Source: Chara braunii
Lineage: Eukaryota; Streptophyta; Charophyceae; Charales; Characeae
Assembly (NCBI GenBank): GCA_003427395.1
Contig: BFEA01000613.1
Coordinates: 599,805 to 663,804 of the forward strand
Direction of reading: 5' to 3'
DNA: 64,000 nt
Position numbers and translations under genes: made by a program. Shown here piece by piece: positions 53,185 through 64,000 of the stretch. The notes under the pieces are model-generated. The model saw nothing but the letters and a program-made list of their open reading frames with translations. It searched no databases and had not been told where the DNA came from. Every line of letters begins with the position of its first letter. The stretch's first letter is position 1.

Positions 53185-56072
53185 TCAGACATGAATCTCA
53201 CCATCTCTCTCCAATCTCGTCTTCTCTTCCAGAAGGACCAGAACTATCCCAACTGTCCGTTCCCAACAACTACCGCGCCATTTTTTGTTATATCTATCAT
53301 GCGGCACATAGATCCTCGTGTCGTAACAGATCAACACATAAAGGCATTCGCCCCCCAACCTAAGCTTCTTCAAAGCCTCGTACCTTGCGATTACGTAAGG
53401 GAAAACCTTTCTCGAGGCTAACCTATTCAAGAAATTCAGAAGCCGCTTTTCCTCCTCCCTACTCAATCTCTCAGCTCCCGTGCTTCGAGGAAACCAAGGT
53501 TGGAAAGGAAGGACCTCACTCATCGGATTTAATTATTTACAGCCCTCAAGATACCTATCAACCTTCCTCTGCCGTCCCTAATCTCATGATCACCCTCTAT
53601 CCCAAACAGACTCGTGTCGAGATACAGTTCGTTTTTTTGTTCATTGAGACAAGCAACTCCTCTCCTTATTTCAATCCTCCCGGTTCTTGAGCAACTTATC
53701 CTTCTACAGATCGAAGTTCCTAACGTGCACAGATCCTTTGAGGCTCATCTCCTCAGTAGCTGGTACATGTCATCTGATATTCTTCTGTCAAGGTCTCACC
53801 TCAACCCTTCCCGAACTATGTTTACGCCCTCTGATCTACAATCTCCTCCTTTGGCCATTGGCGACCTGCGGCGCGAGACAAACTCGATCACTACTTCTTA
53901 CCTCCCATCTCTCAATGCTTCATAAGGAACCGGAGGTTTCGGCAGTCGTTCAAAGGTCATTATCCTTGTACTCCATACGACGTCCTTACCTATTGAGCGT
54001 AATCTATCCCTTTCTTCTTCCACCAGTTCTCTTGCCCTTTCCCAACATCGGTCATAAACGAGGTCGATCTTCCTTTCTATTGGTAACTAGATTCGCACAT
54101 CGCACACCCCAGTTCCAAGAAATTGCATGGTCATCACATACAGACGTATCTGTTCTCAGCCGCTGTCGACCAACTCGTATGTCTCAACTTCGTACGGAAT
54201 TGGTTCCTTTCTCCCTAATGAACTTAGTGACGCACAGACGGCCTCATACTTTTCTCTCGATGGCCTATTTCCCACAAAAAACCTCTCCTTCGACTTCTTA
54301 TTCGAGATAGATTTCTCCCCACTCATTACTTACCTTCCCCAGCATCTCGCTTTTGGCACCATATTTTTATCATGGGCTCCCAGTTGCTCCCATCCAGGCA
54401 ACTGTCCGAAATAGGCGGGTTAGGGATCACGCTGTATTCCCTTGGCCTTATATCTAGATTAACTTTTTTCCCATCCTTTTCCAGCCTTCTCTGATAGGCG
54501 TAGGCTATAGTTTCATCCCAATTCCGGCATCCCCATAGTGCCCCCGACAGTCTCCTTCCTCTCCGGTTGTAAAATCCTATGTCGTACTCGTCTGTCTCTA
54601 CGAATCTAGTCAATAATAAGTAAACCTTCTCCTTTAATTCCCCATCCATGCTTGCAGTGTAGTTCTCAACTACATAAGGAAAAGGTTCCCCCGAGGTCAA
54701 AGGAGTCCAATTTTTCAACAATGCCTCTATGGCCGGATCGCTGGACGATGGCAACCCCCAATTCACTCCTTCCACCCAAGCGAGCTTATCCGACAGAAGA
54801 TCGGTCATTCCTAAGGATCAAACTCATCTTATCCTTAAAGGCTTTGTGATGGGCCACCTTTCAATCCCAACCCCTCTAATCTTCCTCCTCCTCCGGCTCT
54901 AGAGAGCGGTAATAGGAAAGCAACTCAAACGGATCTAAGAGGGGCATTATTATATTGATGTCATCAGCTTCCCTACTCCCGAACAACTCCGTTAACCTCG
55001 TGACCTATAGCGACGGCTCTTTAGTGGCCTTATCAAAGTTGACCCAAAACTCAGTCGGTTGATCTTCTCTGGGAGCTTCCCTCGGACCTTTAGGCGAAGC
55101 TTCTCTAATCAACTTCACTAACTCTAGCGCCGCGTCACCGAATTTAGGCCCCTCCTTCCACAGCACGTAGTACGCGTGGTGTTCGTCACTGCTCCTCAGG
55201 AGGTTCTGAATCTCCAAGAATGCTCAATGAATGTGAGTTAAACGATCTAGGAATCCCTCTAAAACAAACAACGGAACAGGAAATCTCAATGCCTCTTCAG
55301 GTTATGGCAAGAACCCCTCTCGAGCAAGACGAAGAGAAACCACTATTCATTTAAATTCTCGATCCCAGCGCAGTTCCTCCTCGCGGTATTTTTCAACCTC
55401 TTCCTTCAACAAGTCTCGGGCCGTCACTTCGTCCTCCAGACTTGGTATTATTCCCAGGTCAGGGTCCCCATGGCTTTGCTCTACTGCTCGGAGAACTACA
55501 TCCGCTAGCACAGAGGTTTGGTAATACAGGAAACCTTTCACCACTAACTCAAGTGAATTTGGTATCACTCTTCCCCTCCTATCCTGATTGAATCCTACGG
55601 ACGATACGATTAGCAACTAAGCCCCTGACCTTAACAAGATCGACCTTCAGGTCCTGTCTACCTTCGCTCTGTTAGGTGTCTGGACAGCCCTTCCAGGTAA
55701 GGTGAATTCTATCCAATCTTCACCACTGAATTTAGGCTCTCTGTACCTGAATTGACGTAACTCGGTCGGGTACTCTTCACTGTAATGAGGCATTTAGTCG
55801 ATCACCGGTTCCTCGTCCAATATGCTGGCTCTATCTACCTCTCCTGCAGTAGTCGCTCGACGCATCTCTTTTCTAATTCGAAAGACGACTCTACGAAGCT
55901 CCCTTCGCGAGGGTACCCCCCTATCCAAGCAATACATAACAAGCCAAGCAAGTTCTACTTTAGACGGTCTAAACTGAATAGCCTTCCGAATCACAGCCAC
56001 CAGGTTTTGGTATGCACTGCCGTTGCCAAAGATGAACCCGGTAAGGAACCTTGGCACTACAGTAGATCTCAC
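53185..56072 (-). pseudogene. Extra 5' coding region of the large gypsy element
   Basis: Consecutive minus-strand frames (55794-56072, 55347-55616, 55005-55217, 54326-54808, 53185-53523) lie between the primer-binding site and gag. I do not recognise the protein. Two frames share a pattern: FPYVVENYTAS...KVYLLL...YNRRGRR...W...LEKDGKKVNLDI (54326-54808) and VFPYVIARYEAL...YVLI...YNKKWRGS...LERDGEIHV (53185-53523), suggesting a duplicated domain. Stops separate all frames. Standard gypsy elements have gag directly after the leader. Confidence 0.5.
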
Positions 56073-57292
56073 TTACGAGGACCAAGGGAGTTCCCAATCG
56101 TAAGTGTACCGGACCGTATAATGTGCTATATCATCAAACCCCTCCAAGGACTCGCTGAACAGACGCGATCCGTACCTGCGTCCAAGGGATGTAAGGCATA
56201 AAAGGGCACGACAATGTCTCGCGGTATCTATGATCAAAAACCTTCACTCCTCCTCTGATAGGTAGAACCTGATGTTCACCTCCGCCTGAAGTGGATCACT
56301 CTCTCTGCCTCCTCTAACACATAGCCTAGGTTGACACACAATCCTTGCCCATAGGAAAATCCCTTACCTCACTATCAACCCTTGCTCTCTAACAAGTTTG
56401 TACTTGCTTCACCTTTCTAGAGGTAAACTAACGACGTCAAGCAGGCCACTCTCTCTTTTAATATGCACTTGAGACTTTTATTCGATGAATACCATTCCTA
56501 ATCAAGACACAACCGTCACTCTCATTATTTCCTTTCCAGTGCCCACTCTCGGACTGTTGAGTTCACGGACCCCCACGATAGGCCCCCGCTAATCGCTCTT
56601 ATATCCCCTCAGGACGTCAACAGGCCTAGGAAAGAACCGCCCTGTGGCGTATCTCTCCCTACCCTCGTGTCGAGAAGGAGGATTGATCAGCGTATTATCA
56701 TCACTGGCCTACCACCTCCGCCGCGACCTGGACACGAGTTGACCAACTCGTGTGTCCTAGGGTGACCGAAGTCACACGCGAACGAAGGAGCGGTGTCTCA
56801 CTCGTGCATCCTCACTCTCCTACCCATGCCTCTACTCGGTCCGCCTCAAGCATGGTCTCTCACCGACACGTGTTGTGGTTCAATCCCCCCAGCTATCCAT
56901 CATAATCAACTAGCCTATCTAGTCCCACCCAGCTCCTTGCAGATCCGGGGCGCTTCGCCCCTCCCCTTTGTTCCCTTCAGTATGTCCCCTCCTCACGGTT
57001 TTCTCTCTCAGAATCAGATCAAGGTAGATTGACCATAGGGTCGGAAAGGTCAGAACAATCTTACTCGATCACAAGGAAAATGCAGGAAGAAAGATGCATG
57101 AAATCACAAGAATGCAAGGATCGACAAAATCACAAAAATGCAGAATCCCAACCGTCGTCCCCTCACTCACTCTTGCACCGCACCTGCACACACCAAGAAA
57201 TGTCTAGCGTGAGTCTCAAGTATTAAACTCCCGCTCCTAATCCTCCTCGCCTCAGCGATTACAGGCAGACCGAAGTCCCGAGAGGCAGCCCT
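56073..57292 (-). other. Leader of the large gypsy element
   Basis: Non-coding sequence between the primer-binding site and the first coding frame. It includes a repeated motif around TCACAAGAATGCAAGGATCG / AATCACAAAAATGCAG (57100-57145). No gene. Confidence 0.5.
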
Positions 57293-57309
57293 CCCCGGCA
57301 ACGGCGCCA
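57293..57309 (-). promoter_or_regulatory. Primer-binding site complementary to tRNA-Asp
   Basis: The minus strand reads TGGCGCCGTTGCCGGGG, complementary to the 3' end (including CCA) of plant tRNA-Asp(GUC). It lies directly beside the LTR end at 57311. All 17 bases match the tRNA end as I know it. It fixes orientation and boundary. Confidence 0.88.
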
Positions 57310-57310
57310 C

Positions 57311-59202
57311 TTTCGACCGGTAGAAATGGTATGTCTGCACGCCATCCAAACCCTATACCTCGCTCCACGTATGTCACCCACAGGAGGTTTGGTCGGGGCT
57401 CTTGTAACCTGCACAATCCGCGTTAGTCCACATCCACCCAAAAATAGACCGTGACCGACCCTGGACACACGCACAGGTTTTTCGCAAGTCACTGCTTGCA
57501 AGAATAAAACAATCACTCGCATTTAATCCAGAATAATAGGGTTTACAACGCTACTCCCAGTCGTAGGAGTAAAGCTTTATTCTGAGTCAGGAAAGTCAGT
57601 TTGAGTCCCGACAAATCTTTCAAGCCTAAGTCTGATTCTTCTCCCGATCGGATGTCGCAAGTACTGTGCTCGTCGATCCCGGAGAATCGTGCTCGAACAC
57701 TCCGTATTTGAGGTAGCTTACCGCGCCCACTAGGGCCAAAGCTCAAGGTCAACAGTGACCATTCCTTCCAGCGTTGTCGTCCTCACTTCTCAGGGATCCC
57801 TCTACGAACCCAGATGGGTTGAGTCTCGATCTTACAAACAAGTGCGTCTCGCAATGCCCTCATTATGTCGCTCCTTTCAAAACCCCGGTTCACAATGTGC
57901 CTCTTTTGAAAGCCCAGTTCGCAATGTACCCCTCCAGAAAGCCCGGTTGACAATGTACCTCTTCAGAAAGCCCGGTTTACAATGTACCTTTTCCGGTTCA
58001 CGATGTGCCTCTTCAGAAAGCCCGGTTCGCATTGTAGCTCTTCAGAAAGCCCGGTTCACAATATACCTCTTCCGGTTCATGATGTGCCTCTTCAGAAATC
58101 CCGGTTCGCAATGTACCTCTTCAGAAAGCCCGATTCACAATATACTCTCTCAAGGAAGCCGGCTCATAATGGTCTCGTTCGAACTTTACTAATCCTTATA
58201 AGCGCCCGCAGCGCCCATACAGCGAGTCCTTGACAGCACGTGTCCTTAGTGCCTCCCTGGTGTGCACTGTTAGTTGCGTCCCTGGTGTCTGCCCTTGTCC
58301 TGGTGTGCACCCTTGAGTGCGCCCTTGGTGTCCGTCCTTGCATGCGCCCTTATGCGCACCCTTGGGTGCATCCTTGGTGCGCCCTTGGGTGCATCCCTGA
58401 TGTGCGCCCTTGGTGAGACCTTAGCGTGCGCCCTTGACGTCCACCCTTGAGGTCCGCCCTTGCGTGCACCCTTGTGTGCGCCCTTGGGTGTGTCCTTGGT
58501 GTGCCCACTTGGTGCGACCCTAGCGTGCGCCCTTGGCGTACGTCCCTACGTGCGCCCTTCTGTGCGTCCAGGGTGCATCCTTGGTGCGCCCTTAGTGCGT
58601 GCCCTTGGGTGTGTCCCTGGTGTGCACACTTGGTGCGACCTTAGCGTCCGCCCTTGGCGCCGCCCTTCTGTGCGCCCTTGTGTGCGCCCTTGTGTGCGCC
58701 CTTGGGTGTGTCCTTGGTGCGCCCTGGTGCGTCCTTGGTGCGTGCCCTCGTGAGTTCCTCGGTGCGCTCTTGGAGTGCGTCAGATGGGCTGCAGGGCGGG
58801 TGCGCCCGTGCTGATGAGCCGTGGGGCTGCGCCCGAGTGCGCGCGCCCGTAGGCGCGACGTCCCTGCTCACGCACGGGGCTGCTCGAAGTTGTGCGTTTG
58901 CTTGCGCGGGGGCTGTGCGAAGCCGCGCGTCCATGCAAGGTTGCGTGAGGCTAACTGCAAGTGCGCGTGCCCTATCCCGACCGTGCACACATGTGCGCGG
59001 CTGCGCGCGCCCTATCCTGACCGTGCGAGGATATCCGCGGCTGCGCACGACTGCGCGCGCCCTATCCCGACCGTGTGCGGATGTGCGCGGTTGCGCGCGA
59101 CTGCGCACGCCCTATCCCGACCGTGCAAGGATGTGCGCGGCTGCGTGCGTGCGCCCTATCCGGATCGTGCGCGGATGTGCGCGGCTGAGCGCGACTACGC
59201 AC
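57311..59202 (-). mobile_element. 5' LTR of the large gypsy element, truncated
   Basis: Collinear with 42628-about 44700, including the 29-bp array (57876-58140), the GCGCCCTTGG array (58250-58770) and a shortened CCTATCCCGACC array (58965-59200). Homology stops at about 59203 inside the last array, so the outer part (U3 side) is missing or replaced. Confidence 0.82.
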
Positions 59203-59597
59203 GCTGTCGGAGGGCACGATGTCCCGGCCCTCCTTCGTGTGCCAGATTCTTGCTCAGTACCAGTACCAGCCCGACCTCTGCTGCTTGTTAGGCGTGTTCC
59301 GAACCTCCACAGGCCTGGTACCTTAGCTGCGCCTCGACGTGGACAGGTCCAGTTGGCGTTTGCCTTGGCAAAAGGGTGCGCCAATGAACTTTCCTTTGGT
59401 CCACGCAGGCTCGGCACCCTGCTATACAGTAGAGCACTACCCACCTGTGGTCGTGGTAGCCGTCGGGTTCGCCCAGGGATGCGAAGGTAGAGGGACTGGC
59501 GCAGTCTTTTCTGCTGCTCGTCGAGTGCCCTTTAGTCAGGTTATTGGTTAGATGCACGGGATGTCTGTCACATCAAACAGAGAAGGTGTCAGGAAAA

Positions 59598-59600
<3 letters not shown>
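59203..59600. other. Unidentified sequence next to the truncated LTR
   Basis: It begins TGTCGGAGGGCACGATGTCC directly at the break. No similarity to other parts of the window or to a known family was recognised. Confidence 0.4.

Positions 59601-59605
<5 letters not shown>

Positions 59606-59657
<52 letters not shown>
59606..59657 (+). repeat. TA microsatellite
   Basis: About 25 TA dinucleotides preceded by an A run. Confidence 0.95.
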
Positions 59658-59659
<2 letters not shown>

Positions 59660-60493
59660 AACGAAAAGGAAGTCGCGTGTCTGAACCACACGTTAATATG
59701 TGCCTCTGTTTGGTCTGAGAAGATCTAGCGACTTTAGGGGGTCGCGTCGATATAGATCGTTTTCTGTTAGTACCCCTTTTTTTATTATTACTATTACTAT
59801 TAATTTTATATCTAAAATTTTCCAGGTCTTTTCAACCAGTCGCTTCTCAGGAGGTCTGAACGGTTCACTTTTTTGAACCGCAACTGTAAGCAAGTAGCCT
59901 TAGCAGACTGACTGCTCGCATACTAATTTCCCTGCGGTTTGTGCTTGCCCGGGTACTGGGCATTAGGCCTCAAAATGGGAGCACCCGCGGCTGCATCTGT
60001 AGGAGGATTATCACCCGCTTGTAGAGCGTCATAAACCCCCTCCTTGCCATCCGACGCGGGTACCCAGTAATGATAACTCGAGGGTTTCTTTTGAGGAGAA
60101 AATCTGGTGGTCAGGATCCCGTTATGGGACCACTGCTTGCCGACTAGTATTCTATCGGCCGAAACGCAGCGGACACTGAACTCTTACTTTCTATAAGAGA
60201 GGGTGGTCCCTCGTTTCTTCACTGGAGTGCAGAGGGTGCGCTTGTTGTTCCCTCGTCAGTGAAAGTATTAACAGTGAGTTGAGGCCCTCGACTCTGGGCC
60301 ATCTGGTTTGGTTGGCGCTCACACGAATTGGAGGGTAGGACAGTGAGGTGAGAAGTTGGTAGACCTACTGTGCACACGTGCGTTGAGTATCGACTCTGAC
60401 TATTCCTAGCGGAAGGTGGCTATGGCATGCCGGACGAGATTACACGGCTATAGGCCTGACTGTTGGCGGCACACAGTGCGTTGGTCCCCAATG
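59658..60493. other. No recognised gene
   Basis: Unique-looking sequence without domain similarity. It could be a leader of the element suggested by the next ORF, or intergenic DNA. Confidence 0.4.
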
Positions 60494-60895
60494 TCAGACG
60501 AAGGCCCTCGGATCACTATGGTCCTAAATTATGACGGGGGAAAAGTGGCCAGACTTAAGATCAACGTAGAACAGGGGAAAGAAGAGGAGATGCGAAGTGA
60601 TCAGAAATTGCAAGCTGCTGTAACAGAGGCGAAGAATCGGGTCAAGCGGAGGTGCAGAAGGGACGACGTTACGGTCGAGGTACAGGTGATCGTGGCCTAT
60701 CATGATGCCAAGACATCCACTGACACGGTAGAGCGGGAGGAGGCGCATCGGGACAAGGACTCAGAGGGAAAAAGCGAAATAAGTGTCATGGAAACGCGGA
60801 CCTGGTCGGGCCTAGAGCAGTGGCAACAGGACCATTCACCGATGGGACTGGTGGAGGACGGACCAGAGGCAAGCTCGGCTCAACAGAAGGGTTGA
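60494..60895 (+). CDS. Hypothetical protein, possibly a gag-like N-terminus
   Basis: The open frame extends upstream to 60416, but the start at MSDEGPRITMVLNYDGGKVA (60494) gives the better match to the frame starting MTSNRGVTRKYQLIGGAKIE at 52490. Both continue with A-R-[VL]-x-[VI], an EEE-rich stretch, a basic segment (AKNRVKRRCRRDD) and alternating Val/Ile (VTVEVQVIVAYHD versus LTKIEIHMIPFEG). It is hydrophilic, with no membrane segments. I infer relatedness to the retroelement protein; identity is low and judged by eye. Confidence 0.35.
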   Translation, partial: SDEGPRITMVLNYDGGKVARLKINVEQGKEEEMRSDQKLQAAVTEAKNRVKRRCRRDDVTVEVQVIVAYHDAKTSTDTVEREEAHRDKDSEGKSEISVMETRTWSGLEQWQQDHSPMGLVEDGPEASSAQQKG

Positions 60896-63800
60896 GGGCG
60901 CGAACTGAACAAGGGGGCAAAAAAAAAGGGTGCGAGCGGACACAAGACAGAGAGAGAGACACGTGTAAGAAGAGAGAGTCTCCGAGGTCAACGGCGGGGG
61001 GGAACTAAGTAGTTCGTGTGTGATAGGGAGAGTGGTGCCTAGCTGGTGGTGGAAGTACGAGGGAGTGCAGTAGTGCATGGAGTGGCCACGGTGAACTGGG
61101 CCTTTCAACAAGAACTTGGTTCTTGTGGGATAGTCATCATCAGCCTGCGACTAGTGCGCAGTTTGAAACTACAATCTTGCGCTGTGCCAGGGGACTCTAC
61201 TCTCTCACCTGACTGATAGGAGCCTGCGCGCACGCCTGGGCCATCTAGTGTGTGACTAGCGGAACGAGGTGTAGTTCTGGTTTTCGCAGAGAAGTTCGCT
61301 GACTAGGGATGTTGAGTAATCAAGACCAGTGGGTTACTTGTATGCTTCGTTCGGTTGACATCAACCTTCTCCTCAAGCGCGAACAAGAGCAAAAGAGAGA
61401 AGGAGGGTCGGCGAATGGGCTGGATTCGAGTTTACACGATGCGGTAGACGTCAACTGATGTCTCCATGCCTTCGTGTAAGGCTTGCGCCTACTGAACGAC
61501 GGTATTAGTATTGTCGTAAGAACCTGAACCAATGTGCGATGAAGGGGTTAATTCAAGGAGAGTGTGGACCGATGAGTGGGATTATGCAACAGAAGAGATC
61601 AAGTACGAGTATGGGTTATTTGGAGTCATATGACCTCACTAGGGAACGCGTTTCTTGAATGAACCAAGCGGTGACTATTGATGCGACGGGTGAAGCAAAG
61701 AGAGGCATGCGATAATCTCGCCTTTGATACGTGCTAGGGCCCCGTCTCTTGGATCGTAGAGCGAATAAGTGGTGTTTCCCTCGTGTAAAGTCCAGATTAC
61801 GAAAGCTACTTGTTGATCCCTCCTCCTCGTTACATTGTAAGACCAGCCAAGGTGAGCTTCAGCGGGTAGAAGTACCGAGCCTACTTGACTCTCATGGCGT
61901 GCCATAGGAAGGAAAGGGGGGTAAGCGAGTGGGACACACTTGATGAGCGAGAAGAAGCCTAGTGGGGAGAGGAGTCACGTGCATGCGTCTTTTCACGGAC
62001 ATCAGCAGTTTCGAGTGAACTTCACTAAAGTTTGAACAGATTGGGAGGAACTGTGGGATGCGTGCTGATGAGCTGTATTGAGACCGTGTTCTTGTTAGTC
62101 GTCCTATTTGCGGCTCGAATGTGGAGTTTACTCTGGAAACCTAGGAGTACTAATCAGGAGTACTAGCAATTGGGGGGGGTTGGAAGGCAGACTGTTAGGA
62201 AGCAGGGAGCGGGTAAGTATTAAAAGTCCTGGCGATCTCCAAATGATTAAAGTTGATACCCGTCACAGGATAACCCTTAATATGCGTGCACAAGGGCAAA
62301 AGTAGTATCACTCAATCATCGGAATGATCGGATATACTTATCTCGTTAGGTATAACGACTAGTAACACTCCCTGACTGCGTGACAAGTATTTTTCCTTTC
62401 GAGTTGATTTTGAGATGTATTGAAGGGAGACCTCCGGTTCCCATTATCGCCTCTATTACAGGTTGCCTTGTGTCTAACTGTGATCTCCTGTGCCTGTTAG
62501 GAGTGAAGGTTGGTATGAGGGCGTGAGTGAAAGAGCAGCTAAATCAAAATCGAAAACATTGTCTTTCTTTCTCCGGAATATCTTGTAATGGGTCGTCGTC
62601 TGTCTTAGTTGACGAGATTGTGCCACCTGCATGAGCATGCATTTACTAAGAAAAGATGGAGATTGGCCCCTCCGCCTAGAGCTGGTGAGCTCGTCTGTGA
62701 GTGCAAGGTTATCTGTGCTGACTGAGGGGGCTCTAACCTGCTAGTCGGTGAGTGAACTGTAAGTGAAGAGGCTGACAGAAAATGAGAGAAACGTTAGCCA
62801 GTCCTAACGAGTGGTGAGACCTGTAGCTCGATGGGCAGAAATCAGTGCATTCTGAGGAAGGTCGCGTACCTTCTTGCAAAATACTTAATCGACAGGGACT
62901 AGTGGGAACAAAAAGAAAAGTGATAAGTTCTGGTCAGCACTCATTTTTGTTCTAAAAGGGGAAAGGGTCTGAGTTAATGTTTTTTGTTTTGGAATGAGAT
63001 CTATGAATGGGCAGGAACGTTGTCAGTAACAAGGGGTACTGTTCGAGTGGAGTCCTCTTATAACAACACTCGATGCGTTGATTGAATGGGGTAAACCGTT
63101 GAGATGTATACCTGACCTATATCACCGCTGGATTACTTTGGACTCGAAAACACGGGGGAACTAAAGCTCTAATCTCTGTTTGGACTTGTTGGGGGTTGGT
63201 TGCTTGATTTGCATGAGTGTCTTGAACGTCGTGCACGAAAAGTGTATCCGTTTCAATACTTGAGCTAGTTAGTGCAGTCGTAGTGACTGCGATGCTTAAT
63301 GCTGCGGTCATGCACTAGCAGCGACGCAGCCCGTCCAGTTAACTCCGACGGGGAGTTGTAGCTGGAAATTTTCCGTGACACTCTGTGTGCTCCACTGTAC
63401 TGGTGGTTGAAATTTCGAGACAGCGGTTATCAAAGGTTTTCCTACACTCTAATACGAGTCGTGAGTTAACAGATTTAACGCAGTTAAAGTCTGCGATAAT
63501 CAGTCAGGACAGTCTGGTTATACTAAGCCTGAAATAAGAATCTCGTGAGAGATGGCAGTTTTGAGGGATGGAGGGAATTGGTGCTTTGGACCATGTTTTC
63601 TGCCTCTGCTGTCGCTCGAGCAAGCTCCACAGTACGAGCTCGTCCCTGAGAACTACTACATCGACCAGAGTCGAACTCAGATAAGGATCGATTGTTGACC
63701 CGCACTAATGGAAGTCATTTACAGAGTTATTTGCAGAGCAATCGATAAACATTTTTTTTGTCTCTCTCAAATCATGCCCACCCTGGCTGTCAGTGATCAA

Positions 63801-64000
63801 TAAGTCACTGACCCATCAGACAACTCTATTCATCAGGGACCTAAGGCTCGATTAACAGCCTTAGGCCTTGCTTAGAGATAACCCGTCAAAGGGGCAAAGA
63901 GGGTGACGGTTGTGCGCAGTGATTCTACGGCAACGTCCTACTTACCGTGCCTGTAATAAAAGTTTGGTCGTGAGAGGTAAAACGATTGCAAACTACTCGA
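60896..64000. other. About 3.1 kb with no recognised gene or element
   Basis: Only short ORFs are present, without recognisable motifs. Base composition is balanced and few repeats are seen. Two small hairpins occur near the end (AGTGATCAATAAGTCACT at 63791-63808; CCTAAGGCTCGATTAACAGCCTTAGG at 63840-63865). It may be old decayed retroelement sequence or intergenic DNA. Confidence 0.5.

Noticed and set aside
53687-54310. 207-codon plus-strand ORF with hydrophobic stretches
   Set aside because: Overlaps the antisense coding frames of the large gypsy element; Ser/Leu-rich composition is typical of a shadow frame, although the sense frames there are also degenerate.

Overview
This window is repeat-dense eukaryotic nuclear DNA, almost entirely transposable elements in various stages of decay. 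No bacterial or viral gene organisation and no intact host gene was recognised. Chromodomain Ty3/gypsy elements, APE-type LINEs, a Ty3/gypsy with a tRNA-Asp primer site and hAT-like 8-bp target duplications point to a streptophyte (plant-lineage) genome. From memory the pol and LINE protein style resembles repeats of the charophyte alga Chara braunii; this is an inference I could not test.

Layout. 1-2603: a GC-rich possible hAT end, then a 5'-truncated plus-strand Ty3/gypsy chromovirus (integrase, chromodomain, 3' LTR). 2.6-7.4 kb: short tandem and inverted repeats, one low-complexity hypothetical ORF (4815-5897), tRNA-like SINE candidates and several copies of a conserved retroposon 3' box. 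7.5-23.9 kb: a nested stack. The 3' UTR of a minus-strand LINE (copy B) is split by a complete-ended but RT-deleted minus-strand gypsy element (LTRs 7632-8566 and 22297-23231, tRNA-iMet-like primer site). That element is in turn split by a 7.6-kb LINE (copy A) and a 344-bp inverted-repeat MITE. 23.96-27.5 kb: plus-strand LINE copy C carrying a 521-bp hAT-like insertion, then an 80-N gap. 27.7-29.7 kb: two copies of an unknown repeat X alternating with a LINE tail. 30.1-40.0 kb: minus-strand LINE copy D, broken by a 405-bp MITE and by an 8.1-kb element with about 1.6-kb inverted arms, which itself holds a MITE, tRNA-like repeats and a Ulp1-protease-like fragment. 40.0-41.9 kb: inverted and tandem repeats with another hAT-like insertion. 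42.6-59.2 kb: a large degenerate minus-strand Ty3/gypsy element with 3.2-kb satellite-bearing LTRs, a tRNA-Asp primer site, gag-protease-RT-RNase H-integrase remnants and about 4.8 kb of extra 5' coding sequence of unknown function. 59.2-64 kb: mostly unexplained, with one ORF possibly related to the gag-like protein of the large element.

Nothing here works together as a pathway. The value of the window is its insertion history: homologous copies lie close together, so insertion points, target duplications and deletions can be read directly. Coordinates of degenerate elements are by-eye estimates.
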